Positions 23,716 through 34,968 of a stretch of 64,000 bases of DNA are shown piece after piece. Location: positions 1-64,000 of the forward strand of contig JAVSML010024715.1 in NCBI GenBank assembly GCA_038503035.1, given 5' to 3'. Made by a program: the position numbers and the translations under genes. Under the pieces are notes generated by a model that ran no database searches, had not been told where the DNA came from, and saw only the letters and a list, made by a program, of their open reading frames with translations. How positions within the stretch are numbered: the first letter of the stretch is position 1; every line of letters begins with the position of its first letter. Source of the stretch: Crocodylus rhombifer (lineage: Eukaryota; Chordata; Crocodylia; Crocodylidae).

Positions 23716-24167
23716 CCATCATGGGCAGAAGAGGGTTAATTCTCCCACAGATGCTGCTACAGGGTGGGGAAAAAAGCCTCAGACTGAAGCTGGGGACTGG
23801 AAGGGGGATGAAACAGCACCAAAATCAGCCTTGGGGGCAGAGCAACCCTTCAGGGGCTGCAAGGCAAGCCCTAAGGCAGGAGGAGATGGCAGAGACCAAG
23901 GTAAGGGGCTCCAGAGGAGGGAGGCAGCAGGAATTAAAGGGAGAGCACAGATGGGGTGGGGGAGGGGCAGAGACAAAAAGGATGCCTGAGCCCAGAGGAA
24001 AAAGTTCAGAGAGTGGGGGAAAGGGGCAAAGAGGGGGTCCCCAAGCAAAGGCTGGGGAGAGGCAGGGTTTGGGGAGAGGAACAGAGGGGGCAGGGAGTGA
24101 GGTGAATGTACAGAAGGGACCTGAGCTGCAGGAGCTCAGAAGGGTTTCACCTGTCGGTGGCCATCTT

Positions 24168-24191
24168 GAAAGAAGGAAAGAAGGAAGGAAG
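24168..24191. repeat. GA-rich tract at the 5' boundary of the Tx1-like LINE
   Basis: Units of GAAA and GAAG/GGAA directly between the LINE 5' end and the right inverted arm. Counterpart of 17476-17489. Confidence 0.75.
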
Positions 24192-24195
24192 TGTA

Positions 24196-24321
24196 TATAT
24201 ATAAGAAGTGCAGTGTTTCATTTAAATCATAGAAAAATATGGATTTGGGGTTACTTTTTTTAAAACCAAAAATTGGGGATTTTTTTTTTAAATCAGAGAA
24301 AACCAGGATCCCTGGTTATAA
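24196..24321 (+). repeat. right arm of inverted repeat flanking the Tx1-like LINE
   Basis: Inverted partner of 17361-17474. It ends outward with CCAGGATCCCTGG and TTATAA (24316-24321). The sequence beyond (24322 onward) is unrelated to that left of 17361, so the inverted repeat stops at or just inside TTATAA on both sides. Confidence 0.85.
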
Positions 24322-24884
24322 GACACCTATGCCAGGCTGCTGCCGGTGGAATCACAAATAAAAGGAGTCATTCTGACTTTGCATCAGGAGAAAATAGGAC
24401 ACAATTGCATTCTTGTGCCAAACTTTGCACTTTATATGAGGCTAATTAGAAGGTGACTGATCTGAGTCGTTACTGTCTTTGATTGGTCTCATCAAAACAG
24501 ATCTGGTTTATAAAGCTTCTGCTTAACTGCAATGTTATAACTGCTAGATAAAGTAGCTCCATTTTTATCATGTACTTATTATTACATAATGTGTCCTTAT
24601 ACAATTCACAACATGGAAAAATCAAGTCATCAGGGGCAAATCAAAACCCAGTGCTATGCCTATATCAGCACATTGTCTAAAGCTGATGACTGTATTGGGT
24701 TACCCCAGGATGCATTTCAGTCTTTAACTATAGAGTTTGAAAGTGAATTCAACATGACTGTGTACTATGTGTGAGAGTCTTAGTAATTTCTTCTTCCTTC
24801 TAATTAGCGCTGTCACCATCTTGATTGGTGCCCTTTTTTCCAATACAGTTTTAGATATATGCTTTCTGATCATCTAGTGCAGGG
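24322..24884. other. AT-rich sequence, nothing recognised
   Basis: No supported gene or element seen. Confidence 0.5.
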
Positions 24885-25040
24885 TGCTCAACCCCCAGTC
24901 CATGAGCCAGATTTTGCCTGTGGAGCCATGTGATTTGGCCTTCAAGACTCCCCAGGGGTTGGAAAATTTGTGGGTATGGAGGGAAGGAGGAGTGATGGCA
25001 ATTAATACTGCCACGGCTCCTCTACTGCCAAATTTTCAAG
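24885..25040. mobile_element. possible hAT-type terminal fragment
   Basis: CAGGGTGCTCAACCCCCAGT followed by CCAGATTTTGCCTG and GTGATTTGGCC resembles the left terminus of hAT elements of amniotes. No matching right terminus was found, so the extent and identity are uncertain. Confidence 0.4.
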
Positions 25041-25259
25041 CCTGAGGGGTCAGATGACAAAGCCCTGCACCTGGGATCCCATCTTCATGGAGAAGGCAAC
25101 AGTGCCCTATCAGATGCCCATGGGACTGGGATGATAGGTACAGACCTGAGGGCAAAGGGACTAAGGCAGAGTTAGTGGAGCAGATATAGTTCATGAGGGC
25201 TAGGGCTGAGGCAGTAGGCCTGTTCCCATGTTCCCTCAATTAAAGACGATCTCTACCAC

Positions 25260-26830
25260 AATTCACTGATGGGTCTTGAGGTGACTTGAGAGTCCAATCC
25301 TTGAGCCACAGACCTCTCCACAAAAGTAGAAAGTCTTTCCTACAGGCCAGGATTTCTCCCCTTTTCCTTCCTCCACTCTCTCTTCTCTGTTTTGGGGGCA
25401 AGACAACTTACCTCAAAATGGGCTGGCACTTGGTTGAAGTTGTGGCACCATTGGAATTGTTTGGCAGCCAGCTCCTTCAATTCTTGACATCATTATCTGT
25501 TTTCTTAAGATATGCTTTCAGTGTGTCCTTGTAGCATTTCCTTTGGACACTATGAGATCTCAAGCTGTTACTAAACTGGGAATTGAGTATGTGTTTGGGC
25601 GGTGAGAATTGGGCATTCACTACGATATCTGATCTGGTGAAGTTGGTGCTTGAGAATCATCAACTTAATGCTGGCAGCATCAGCTTCAGCAAGGATGCTG
25701 GAATTTATGCAGCAATCTTCCCATTTAATGTGAAGGATTTTCCAGAGGCATTGTTAGTGATAACTCTCCAGGCTTTTGAGATGATGACAGTAAGTCACTC
25801 AAGTTTCACATCTATAGCAGAGAGTGTGGAATGATGACTGCACTGTAGACCTAGATCTTGTTTTTTTTCCAGAGATTACAAGTCCTGATGCTGTTCTCAA
25901 CATTTTAATGGACCTGGCTGGCAAGAAAAAACATGGGATGGTTTGAAACCACGGTTAATTTCTAGCAAGGTTTCCTCAGAGAGAGGTTCAGGAGGATGTG
26001 GGCAAGCATTTTCCCTGCTGTGGAAAGGAAGGTTATACTTTGATATTTCCCACATAGAGACTTAGCTCCTTTCTTAAAGATAGTCATGATGTTGGCATTC
26101 CTCAGATCCCCATGGATCTCTTCATTGTTCCAAATGCAAAGAATAAATTTGTGGAGGGTCAGTACTAGTTACTCCTCACCAGCCTTGTAGATTTCACCAG
26201 GTATGTCATCCAGTCCAATATCCTTGTTATTCTTGGTTTACTTGATGGAATGCCAGACTTTTTCTAGAATAGGAGGGTTGGCAAGGGATCCTTTTTAAGG
26301 GTATTGGGGGAATGGATTTGATGGTGATACCTGTCATAGTTGACTCATGGTTCAGCAGTGCCTCAAAATTCTCTTTCCATATAGCTTGGATAGATTCTTT
26401 GTCTTTGAGGAGTGTTGTGCCATCCTGCAATAACAGGAAAGTAGGACCATGGGAAGATGGGCCATAGAAGGCATTCATTGCCCATAAAAAAACTATGTAT
26501 GTAATTTTTGTCAACATAAAGATGGATCTCTTTGGCTTTATCTTACCACCCCTGATTTATGATTTCCTAGATCCTCCTTTGAGTTTTGGCTTTAAGCTGA
26601 TCTGTTTTTTCTTATGCTGAGATGAGATGTCATCTGGCCAAGCAGAATCAGCCTTTCTTTTCTGATTTAGGAGGGCTTGGATCTTGACAATACTCTCCTT
26701 GAACCAGTCTTGCTATCAATAGATGGTATAGCTAATGGATTCAGCCCAGGCTATATGGACGGTGGCTTTAAACCCCTGCCAGAGTTGCTCTATGTTACCT
26801 TCATTTGTGGACAGGAAATGGAGATGCTGC
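25260..26830 (-). mobile_element. RTE-like non-LTR LINE fragment (RT to C-terminus)
   Basis: Minus-strand LINE distinct from both CR1 and Tx1. From right to left I can follow an endonuclease-RT linker (QDWFKESIVKIQALLNQKRK, then KITYIVFLWAMNAFYGPSS), DGTTLLKDKESIQAIWKENF, EALLNHES, an RT start (NKDIGLDDIPGEIYKAGEE, LRNANIMTIFKKGAKS, GKMLAHILLNL), and a C-terminal stretch with SLLYRCET, WEDCCINSSILAEADAASIK and LMILKHQLHQIRYRSEC. The middle of the RT, including the YADD box, is missing around 25850-25960. Many stops and frameshifts are present. The motif set belongs to a LINE group widespread in animals; calling it RTE-like is my best estimate. Confidence 0.7.
26227..26517 (-). pseudogene. open piece of the RTE-like ORF2
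   Basis: A 96-codon open stretch containing YGPSSHGPTFLLLQDGTTLL, KDKESIQAIWKENFEALLN and NHESTMTG, the linker between endonuclease and RT. It ends at the RT block, where the frame changes. Fragment of the LINE described at 25260-26830. Confidence 0.65.
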
Positions 26831-27189
26831 TGGAGATCCTTACAGACCTTCAAGTCTTAAAGAGATTTGGTGTTGAGAGTCCTTCTTGTTGCTTTTTGCT
26901 ATTTTCAGTGCTTCAGAGCAAGCTGGATGTTCATAATGGATCTAAAAACTGTAACGGGGCCTCAACTAGAAGGGAGGCAGAGGTAGAGCAACCCAGATGC
27001 CCCAGTCCCTTGATAGCTTCCCTTTTCCTCATCTCAGAACCCCCTCCAGGGGCTGTGGGAGCATTGCTTATGGGAGAGCTAGCAGGTTCCTTTCTCAGCA
27101 CTCAGCCCACCCAAGCAACCAGGACCCAGGTTGCTAGGCAACAGCACATGACTGGGTCAACTGACCAGGAGGTTAGGTGACCCTAGCAG

Positions 27190-27505
27190 GCCTGCAGTTT
27201 TCACCCCCCACTGTGTCTTAATGCACACACAGTGTCACCTTTGTCATGAGTTTTGCTTCTCAGCAGTTTGAGATGCAGTTTCCCAGAATCCCTGCACTTA
27301 TCTCCTTGAAACTTTCAAAGCTTTGTGGCCTTAGCAAGAGCTACCATCCTTGCAGTTTTCACCCCACTGTGGCGTAACACACATGTGACATGAGTTTTGC
27401 TTTCAGGACTTTGAGGTGAATTTTCCCAGAAACCCCTGTACATATCACCTTGAAGCTTGGCAGGCTTCATACCTACAGCATAGGCTACAATCCCTGCATG
27501 TTTAA
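27190..27505. repeat. tandem duplication, two ~155-bp units
   Basis: Two diverged direct copies, about 27190-27345 and 27346-27505. Both contain TGCAGTTTTCACCCC, CACTGTG, a CACACATG-like block, GAGTTTTGCTT, TTTCCCAGAA and a CACCTTGAA(G/A)CTT-like block. No coding signal. It may be the internal part of the DNA element ending at about 27745. Confidence 0.75.
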
Positions 27506-27550
27506 TCCATATCAGACAAAAAACAACAAAGTTATAGATATTTAATTGAT

Positions 27551-27745
27551 TCCTCATTATACTCTATGGCTGAATCTCCAAATCACCAAATCTTTTCTAA
27601 ATCTTTTCCGAATCAATGCGGAAGCTCCGGATCGATTTGGAAAGCCTAAAGTTTCTAGCAATTTGATTCAGATTAGTAGGTTCGGTTTCCAAATTGTCTG
27701 AATCATCTCCGAATCCAAATCACGATCCAGAGCTTTGCACAGCCC
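27551..27745. mobile_element. AATC/GATT-rich DNA-element end
   Basis: The sequence is dense in AAATC, GAATC and GATTC/GATTTGG words and ends in TTTGCACAGCCCTAATG. The element at 43443-44366 has the same word composition and a comparable end, CACACAGGCCTAATATG, so the two probably belong to one family of DNA elements. The left boundary here was not found. Confidence 0.5.
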
Positions 27746-28081
27746 TAATGTTTTTGTCCACAGAGAAATTGATCCCACTAGATGCAGTTCAGCCAGGAGC
27801 AGATAAGACAGCCTAGGTGTAGAGCCCCTTTTCTAGCTCCTTCCTCATGTAGGGTGAGCAGAGGGGATCCTCCTGACTAGAGTGGCTAGGTCATGGCAGC
27901 AACTGCTGAATCGCAACCCTGTTTCTAACTTAGTTTTAAGATGGCCATCAGGCTACTGCCATCTGTATGCAGATTTGTGGATGGAGACTGACACATTCAC
28001 TAGCCCTGTCTCTGTCACCACTTGCCCAATTTTACATACAGTGTCACATGTATTCAGTGTCCCACACTTCAAAATGGTGAT

Positions 28082-28130
28082 GGGGTGCTTTAACTAAAGC
28101 TTGTTCTATTAGCTTTAGTTAAAGCACCCC
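28082..28130. repeat. perfect 19-bp hairpin with 11-nt loop
   Basis: GGGGTGCTTTAACTAAAGC (28082-28100) is followed, after 11 bases, by its exact reverse complement (28112-28130). Imperfect pairing continues outward between AAAATGGTG (about 28071) and the CACCATTTTA at about 28145. It could be the core of a foldback element or, if transcribed, a hairpin RNA. No further support for an RNA gene. Confidence 0.9.
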
Positions 28131-28708
28131 CTGCCACACACACACACCATTTTAAAGCAGGAAGACAATGAATAGACATGATGTGGAGGCTGCTGGAGCA
28201 TGCTAATTAGGAGTTCCAGCAGACCCAATTAATTTAGTCTGTTTTGTTGCGTGCTAATTAGCAGTAGTTAGAACAAGGCTAATAGAGGTTATGAAATTCA
28301 ATGAAGTGCTTCCCTTCCATTTCCTTTCTTAGTCTCATTCTGCTATGTATTCTGCATCCAAACTATTTTGTCTTCTTAGAAATACCGTTTTTCCTGTTTT
28401 AAAATCTGTTTGCCTTTTTTTCTGCCTTTTGAGTTAAAAGTGATAAACCCTCACCAATAATCCTAACTAGTTTAGCAGGTTACTTAGAAAAGTAAAGGGA
28501 GAATGTAACGGGCAAACCAACTTGGTTAACCAATTTGATCATGATTTTACCACCCCTCAAAGTTCAAGCCATACTTGAGGATTAAGGGACATATATTTTT
28601 CCATCTTTTCACTTCTAGATTCCAGCCCAAAACAGAGGTCCAAAAAACTAAAAGAAAGATGTTCTCTTCATATTTCTTGAGCATAATATTTCCTGTTCTT
28701 GAAATATT

Positions 28709-28985
28709 TCATAGAATCACAGAAAATTAGGGCTGGAAGGGACCTCAGGAGGTCATCAAATCCAACCCTCTGCTCAAAGCAGGACCGTCGCCAACTAGAT
28801 TGTCCCAGCCAAGGCTTTGCCTATCCACAGATCTTTAAAATCTCCAAGAATGGAGATTCCACAGTCTCTTTGGGTAACTCATTCCAGTGCTTTACTTCCT
28901 TCCTAGTGAGAGAGTTTTTCCTAATATTTAACCTAAACTTTCCTTGCTGCAACTTTTTCTGTTATCTGCCACCACTGAAAACAAT
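28709..28985 (-). mobile_element. CR1 LINE 3'-end fragment
   Basis: Begins TTTCATAGAATCACAGAAAA followed by TTAGGGCTGGAAGGGACCTC and GGTCATC, the antisense 3' end of CR1. It continues through the antisense C-terminal coding part and stops near 28985. The 5' truncation is typical of LINE insertions. It belongs to a different and older CR1 subfamily than the copies at 47770 and 56888. Confidence 0.9.
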
Positions 28986-30273
28986 CTAGCTACAATTCCC
29001 TGTGCAGCTGTTTCTTGTGGTCCTCACAGGCAATTTTCTCTGATGTCTTTGGGATGCTCCTTGTCCGCTTAAAGCATATGAATCTATCTGAATCTAGAGT
29101 AGGATCAGAAATCCAAATTTATTAAAATGTTTTATGAAAATATTTTTAAAATGTCATTGTCTATTTTATTTTGGGTAGTAGGAAGAGGACCTGGAATATG
29201 GCAAAACTAGGTTATATTCCCTTTTCTGACTAACTCAAAGGAATGTAGTGACATTGAATGGAAATTTAGGCATTATATCAGGTAAGGTGAGGTCTTGAAT
29301 CTGGGTATCTGACATTCATGGCCACTGCCTTAACCATAAACTCTACAGTTTAGCCACATTCATAGAAAATGGGTAACCTGACAATTTCACGTTTGTCAAA
29401 AATGTCCCAATCATATGGAAAATCTCTTCCATCTACCCTGTTCTTCTTCCTTTAAAAAAACCCTCTTCTGTGAAGCTTTCTCTAAAACAAAACATTTCAG
29501 CTAAACATTTCAATTGAAAAAAAAAAATTCAATTGCATTATCTATTCCAATAATCATGTTTATGACTATAATAGAATGTCTTGTATTCAACAGCTTGTCT
29601 AACTCTATCACAACTACATCGTTGGTCCAATAAAAGATATCACCCTAAGAAATCTTTGCCTCTTAAATAATTTCTGGGCCATTATAGCCATATCGCTCTT
29701 ATACTCCTATAATATTTGAGGAAGCTTTTTGTACATTTCTTTATATGAAATTCTCAAAAAGGGAATAAAATAATTTATACTGCCATTAGTATGTGCATCT
29801 GACAGTCTCACATAACTGTGAAGCTAGTGAGATAAAGGGAGGCAAGGCAGGTACTCTGGGTTTGTGAGAAAAGTTACATTTTTAGTACCTCTCCCCACTC
29901 TCCCTCTCCCTCCCCATATAAATATGGTGAATATTTCACTTTTATTACCTCAGAGATATTTGCAGGCTTAGATGAGGTATATTCACTTCATCAGTTCATC
30001 ATACTTACATTGCTAAAATTCTCTCAGAGTTTTATGGCCATTGATAATGAGATGTACATTTATTTAGTAAGCTAGCTATTAGCCAACTATCTAAAAAGCT
30101 CTTAGTGACTTTCAATAAACAGAAAGCAACCCACAGATAGTATTTCCCAAATAACACCTGAAAACTTGAGAACTCTAGATCCCACTCTTCCTAAATGTCA
30201 CTTTTCTGCCTAAACCACCACAACAGAAAACTGCCCAGCTTTTTCTGACCTTGATTCTTAACCACTGTTTACA
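28986..30273. other. AT-rich sequence, no gene recognised
   Basis: A short block near 29620 (TTGGTCCAATAAAAGATATC) resembles a motif found in dispersed amniote repeats, but I cannot place it in a family. Nothing else seen. Confidence 0.4.
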
Positions 30274-30698
30274 TAGGGTTGCCATATTTTCAATTTCAAA
30301 AAGAGGACACTTGTGGGGAAGGGAGGAGGAATAGGGGAAGGGATATATGGTTGTGGGGGTGGGGCAGTGATATGCCCCCTGCCCCTCAGCCCTTCCAGTG
30401 CCCCTCACTCCTGGCCTGCAGCTCCCTCTTCCCTCCTTTCCCTGCTACTCATACAGCTCACAGGTGTGCACGCACACACATGCACATCTGCCAGCAGCTG
30501 CCAGGACCCCACCCCCAAAGCACGTGATCTCTCACCAGCCAATCAGCTTGCCCCACTCCCCCAGCCCCAAGCAAAAGCAGAAGCAGAGCAAAAACCTGGA
30601 CATTTGCCTGCATTTTAAAAAACCACAACACCCGGATGCAGGACAAGGGGCAATAAAAGAGTGCAAGTCCATGAAAACCCAGACATATGGTAACCCTA
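30274..30698. mobile_element. MITE-like element with AGGGTTGCCATAT / ATATGGTAACCCT termini
   Basis: Imperfect terminal inverted repeats AGGGTTGCCATAT (left) and ATATGGTAACCCT (right), with subterminal AAAAGAGGACA on the left and AAAACCCAGACATATGG on the right. GTTTAC occurs just outside both ends and may be a target duplication. The interior is GC-rich with no transposase. A second member is at 37797-38711. Confidence 0.7.
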
Positions 30699-31134
30699 GT
30701 TTACTTCCAGATATAAGAAACCTCTTCCTACTTCCCCCAGTCCCTTCCCATTCATACCACTGCCCTGCCTGATCCCCAACAGAGATTCCTTTACCCTCCT
30801 CTAATATCCCTTTCAAAACAGCACCCCCTTTCATAAAGAAGGTCTGTTGGTTTCAACCCCTAAAAACAGTTTGCTGCTATCTTTGTGGCTGGCCTTCTCT
30901 TATTCTGCTACCCTATTCTGCTGATATCTCCCAGAACCTCATGAGATAACACACTTCCTGGATATTTTGTATGTTCTGGAGGACTTACTTTATGTCATGC
31001 TGTACACCAGTCCTGCTGTACGGAGATGTCTTGCTAGGAAGGTGTGCACATTGGGGAGGCCAGCTTGCTGCAAGGAGTGTACTGTGTGTGGGTGGCATCC
31101 TGCCATGCAGGTTGGCAGTAGTTTGGACTATAGA

Positions 31135-31252
31135 GTTTAGATTATGGATTGTATAGGACGGCTTGGATAAGCATGAGCTAGTCTCTGGCAGGGGATTAGA
31201 TTAGATCACCTTTAAAGGTCCCTTCCAGCCCTAGTTCTCTATGATTTCTATG
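31135..31252 (+). mobile_element. CR1 LINE 3'-end fragment, sense
   Basis: GGATAAGCATGAGCTAGTCT, then GGCAGGGGATTAGATTAGAT, then AAGGTCCCTTCCAGCCCTAG and a CTATGATTTCTATGG end form a short, strongly 5'-truncated CR1 3' UTR. It may extend somewhat further left, but similarity there is unclear. Confidence 0.8.
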
Positions 31253-31639
31253 GCATATCCCTTTTAGAATAAAGCCTTCAGCTATTTGGTAGTATCAAAA
31301 CAAATAATGATCATGGGTAATTGCCCATCCTACCCCTTTACTCAATCTATATTTGAAGGATTTTTAGAAGGACTAAAAAAACCCAGAGTAAAACAAAACA
31401 TTTCATTTTGTGCCAAATAAAAGCTGAACTAAAATGAATGAGGGAAGTTGTTTTGCCATACTGAAAAATTAGTTTCAATGGTTCAGCCAATTAGCCAACA
31501 CAATTCATTATCGATCGAGTAACATCACAGTATTTAAATTGTTTTATAACTTAACCTCACTAGTCCACCAGAGGTACATCTCCACAAGAGACTCCTATGT
31601 TACTTTTCCTTTTCTTTTGTTATCTAGTTAATTATAATA

Positions 31640-32211
31640 CACCATTCTTTTGCTCTCAACTGCTGTCAAATCACAAAGCATTAACAAGTCCTCACACATT
31701 TCTGACTTCATGAAAGAAAACAGAGGCAGCAAACAGGGAAAGCAATTTGCAGACAGCTTGTTAGGAGCAAGACAAGGAAAGGAAGAGGTAGAGAAGGCGG
31801 GCACCAGGCATCTGATCCTGCCCTGGGAAGGTAAGTGACCCAGGACTGCCTGTGCCAAGGCTTGCTGAGTGTTTATTTGTTGGGCTGTGTGTGTTTGGGT
31901 TGTCTGCTCTAAGAAGCTGGGAGAGTTGCTAGATGAGTGATTGCTGAGTGATTGCTGCTTGTGCCTAACAAAAGCACTAACTAGGGGGCAGAGCCAGTTC
32001 AAGCCCACCGAGGTGTAAAAGGAGACTTCCTGAGTAACCACAGAGCAAGCAAACAGAGGCAGCAAGCAGGGGAAGCAGTTTGCAGACAATTCGCTGGTGA
32101 TTTCACAAATCAGTTTGCTCCCTGCCCCTCACTGCTCTTTGAGGAGGAGACTCTTTGCTTGGAAAGACAAAGCAGGGGAAAAGGAACCTTTCAGAGATAA
32201 GGAACAGTAAA
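31640..32211. other. unclassified repeat-like segment with internal direct repeat
   Basis: A ~42-bp unit containing AACAGAGGCAGCAA(A/G)CAGG and GCA(A/G)TTTGCAGACA occurs at 31718-31760 and again at 32052-32092 in direct orientation. A TGTAAAAGGAGA TATA-like box sits near 32015. It directly adjoins the 3'-truncated CR1 at 32212. It could be a retroelement LTR or a LINE promoter region; I cannot decide between these. Confidence 0.4.
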
Positions 32212-33094
32212 ATTGTGGAGCCCCAAACTGGACACAGTAGTCCAGCTGCGGCCTCACCAAGGCCAAGTACAAGGGAAGAATGATGTTCCAGGATTTGCTT
32301 GAAAAGCATCTATGGATGCAAGCCAGTGTTTTGCTTGCTTTATTAGCCGCAGCACCCCATTGAAGGCTCATGTTCATCTTGTGGTCAGTCATGACCCCCA
32401 AGTCCCTTTCATCTGTAGTGCTAATCAGCGTAGCACTGCTGTGCCTATAAGCATGCTGCAAATTTTTCCTCCCAAGGTGGAGAACCTTGTATTTTTCGGT
32501 GTTAAACACCATCAGATTCTTGTCCACCCATTTCATGAGCCTGTCAAGATCTGCCTGGATCACTTTCCTGTCCTCAGGTGTGGATGCTTTACCCCAGAGT
32601 TTGGTGTTATCAGTGAACTTGGCCAGTCTGCTTCTGACACCAATGTTCACCTCATTAATGAAGATGTTAAATAGTATGGGCCCAGGGACAGAGCCTTGAG
32701 GGACCCCACTGGTCACAGCGCACCACAACGATTGATTCCATCAACCACCACCCTCTGAGTCCTACCACAGAGTCAATTTCCCAGCCAGCGGATCGTGGTG
32801 TGGTCGAGGCCACAGTTAACCAGTTTTGCCAAGAGGTGATCATGGGATACCAGATCAAAGGCTTTTTTGAAGTCAAGATATATGACATCAATCTCTTCCC
32901 CCTTGTCCAGGTGATAGGTCACTTGGTTGTAAAAGGAAATGAGATTGGTCAAACAAGACCTACGCGCAACAAACCCATGCTGGATATCCCTCAGGATATT
33001 GCCGTCAGCTAGTCTGTTAAGGATGGCCTCTTTGATAATCTTTTCCAAGACCTTCCCCGGGATAGAGGTCAGGCTGATGGGCCTGTAGTTTGTA
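32212..33094 (-). mobile_element. CR1 LINE fragment lacking both ends (RT domain only)
   Basis: Minus-strand CR1 covering the RT from the TSIPGKVLEKIIKEAI region (33094) to the ...YCVQFGAPQF region (32212). Its 3' end, normally always present in a LINE copy, is missing. Its left edge meets unrelated sequence. It was therefore truncated after insertion, or produced by an unusual event. Confidence 0.88.
32215..33048 (-). pseudogene. CR1 reverse transcriptase fragment
   Basis: Two open pieces in different frames. 33048-32773 has EKIIKEAILNRLADGNILRD, RRSCLTNLISFYNQVTYHLD and VIYLDFKKAFDLVSHDHLLA. 32728-32215 has VTSGVPQGSVPGPILFNIFI, LMVFNTEKYKVLHLGRKNLQ and LACIHRCFSSKSWNIILPLY. The FADD box is mutated to FTDN, so it is catalytically dead. 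A frameshift near 32750 separates the two. Confidence 0.85.
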
Positions 33095-34966
33095 TAACGA
33101 GATGCTATTTAATTGTGTGTTGAAATAGCTATTACCTTTCTGAATAAACATCTCCTATGGTCCTGTTAGAAAAGTTGTAAGTTTTCCCTTATGAAGATTG
33201 GGCATGTATTGACATATTGCTACTTTAAAAACAGTTGTTCATTTTTTTGAGGCTAAACTACCTCATTACAAATTATTTATATTAATATATGTTTTTAAAC
33301 AACCAAAATGTTTATCATAACTTCCATTTTTATTTATTTTGATAATTAACATAGGATAATGATAAAAGATCAGAAAAATTGTCACCTTCTAATTCCTAAT
33401 AAGACACTGAAAGAATAAGACAAAAGGCACTATATTTAAAGCTGCTTCTTACTTGAGGTATGTTTAGAAATTTTATCAGCAATCTGCTTTCTGCTTTCCA
33501 TTTAAGGCTCTAAAAAAAATGTGCATATCTCCTGAAACTAATCATTTCCATCAAAATCCCTCCACTATTCCCTATGATTTCTTCATTTTAAGTACTAAAA
33601 AACAAAACAAAACAAAAGTTTCCTTTATACTTTAGAAACCAGGCCCTGCTTCACATTAGGATAATTCTTTTTCTTTTTTTAAGAACAAATTAAAATGCAG
33701 AGAACACCCAGTTAAATTGCATGATTCTTGAATTAAATAGAAAACAACTTGTAAAATCTCCTACATAAACACAGAAATTAAAATAAAGTTGTACACAATG
33801 GTTTTATTGTTCCTGCTGCAGTGCTGGTAAAGACAGACTGCATTTTTGTGTGGAGTAAAAGCTAACATTTGATATCTCTGAACTCATATTATCAACTCTG
33901 TATAATGCATTGATTTTTCTTTGAGATCTGTCAATCATTTCTTTTTCCCTATGTGATGTACTCAGCCATTATAGAAAAAAAGGTTGATCATTTCTCTGAA
34001 AAACAATATATATAGATTATCCTCTAGATCCTATGACAAGGGAGATTTTCAAAGATTGAAAGGCAACCCAATAACCTTTGAATGTCTATGGGAGCTAGAC
34101 CTCCTATTGACTTTATAATGAATGGAGTTTAGTACCACTGTTTGTTTTGCTAAGGTCTCAGTTTCACAAGTACATCTCATCAAAGGAAGTACATATTCAC
34201 TTTTTTTTTACTAGCAGAAATAAGAATAGGCAGTAAACTTCTCAACTTTTCATTAGTTTATAGATAGTTGCACTACCAAATTTCACAACCCATCCATAAT
34301 GTACTGATACTAAAATTCCTTCAAGTGTTTCACTGCAAATTTAAGAATATCAGAATCATAGGTGAATTATTCTTCTATCCACTCACTTGAGAGCAGAAAG
34401 AACATCCATTACCAAGAAATACACTGCAATATAATATACTCCTTAACATTGTCAGCAAAAAAATAATTATCATAAACTATGTGTGGAAAACATGTCTTCA
34501 GTTCTGCTGGTAACATCTTATCTGACCTCCTCAGATTTCTGGATGGAAGGAATATTAAATTCTCCTGGTCATCCAAATCCATCGGGTGACAGAGATTCAG
34601 CCTGAAGTAATAAAGGACAGCAATTGGATATGGTGCTGTGTGAACTGGTAACCACAGGGCCTATGAAAACAGGTGAACTTTATTAAACTTGACATATCTA
34701 ATAATAAGAACACTTGGCTGGGTTTGTTGGCCTTACAGTTATTGAAATGTTTAATACAGTAAATGTTCCATTGGCTGTTCCCATTTTATCTCTATTGCTT
34801 TCTAATGCAAATTGTTAAAATGATCAAAACTTACAAGACACAGCTTTGTCTTTCATTATTAAAAGGCTAACCAAATCAAGTAAAGGCAATCTGGAAATGA
34901 GGTGGGGATGGGGGAAGAAGAAAAGAAATCTCAGGCCCTCTTTTTCACTAGGACTTGTCGACATTG
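33095..34966. other. AT-rich sequence, nothing recognised
   Basis: No supported gene, RNA or repeat family seen. Confidence 0.5.
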
Positions 34967-34968
34967 GC

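Larger units (their letters stand above)
17491..24166 (-). mobile_element. Tx1-like (L1-group) LINE, about full length
   Basis: Minus-strand non-LTR retrotransposon of ~6.7 kb with 5' sequence (about 23720-24166), ORF1 (about 23715-21741), ORF2 (21658 to about 17700) and a 3' region carrying AATAAA (complement at 17509-17514). It starts with AAGATGGCCACCGACAGG next to a GA-rich tract (24168-24191) and ends next to a second GA-rich tract (17476-17489). The two tracts are in direct orientation, as expected for a target duplication or a microsatellite target. Tx1-group features are the ORF1 zinc knuckle, the APE endonuclease with GGDFN and SDH, the RT block GKAPGLDGLPVEFYKSF, and a C-terminal CCHC. 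Several frameshifts and a catalytic substitution make it defective. Confidence 0.88.

Noticed and set aside
26677..27180. 167-codon plus-strand ORF as host exon
   Set aside because: Its first part is antisense to the RTE-like LINE linker, and the rest has no recognisable domain or splice context.
31719..32092. CRISPR-like direct repeats
   Set aside because: Only two copies with a ~330-bp spacing in a vertebrate genome; more likely a repeat inside a retroelement region.
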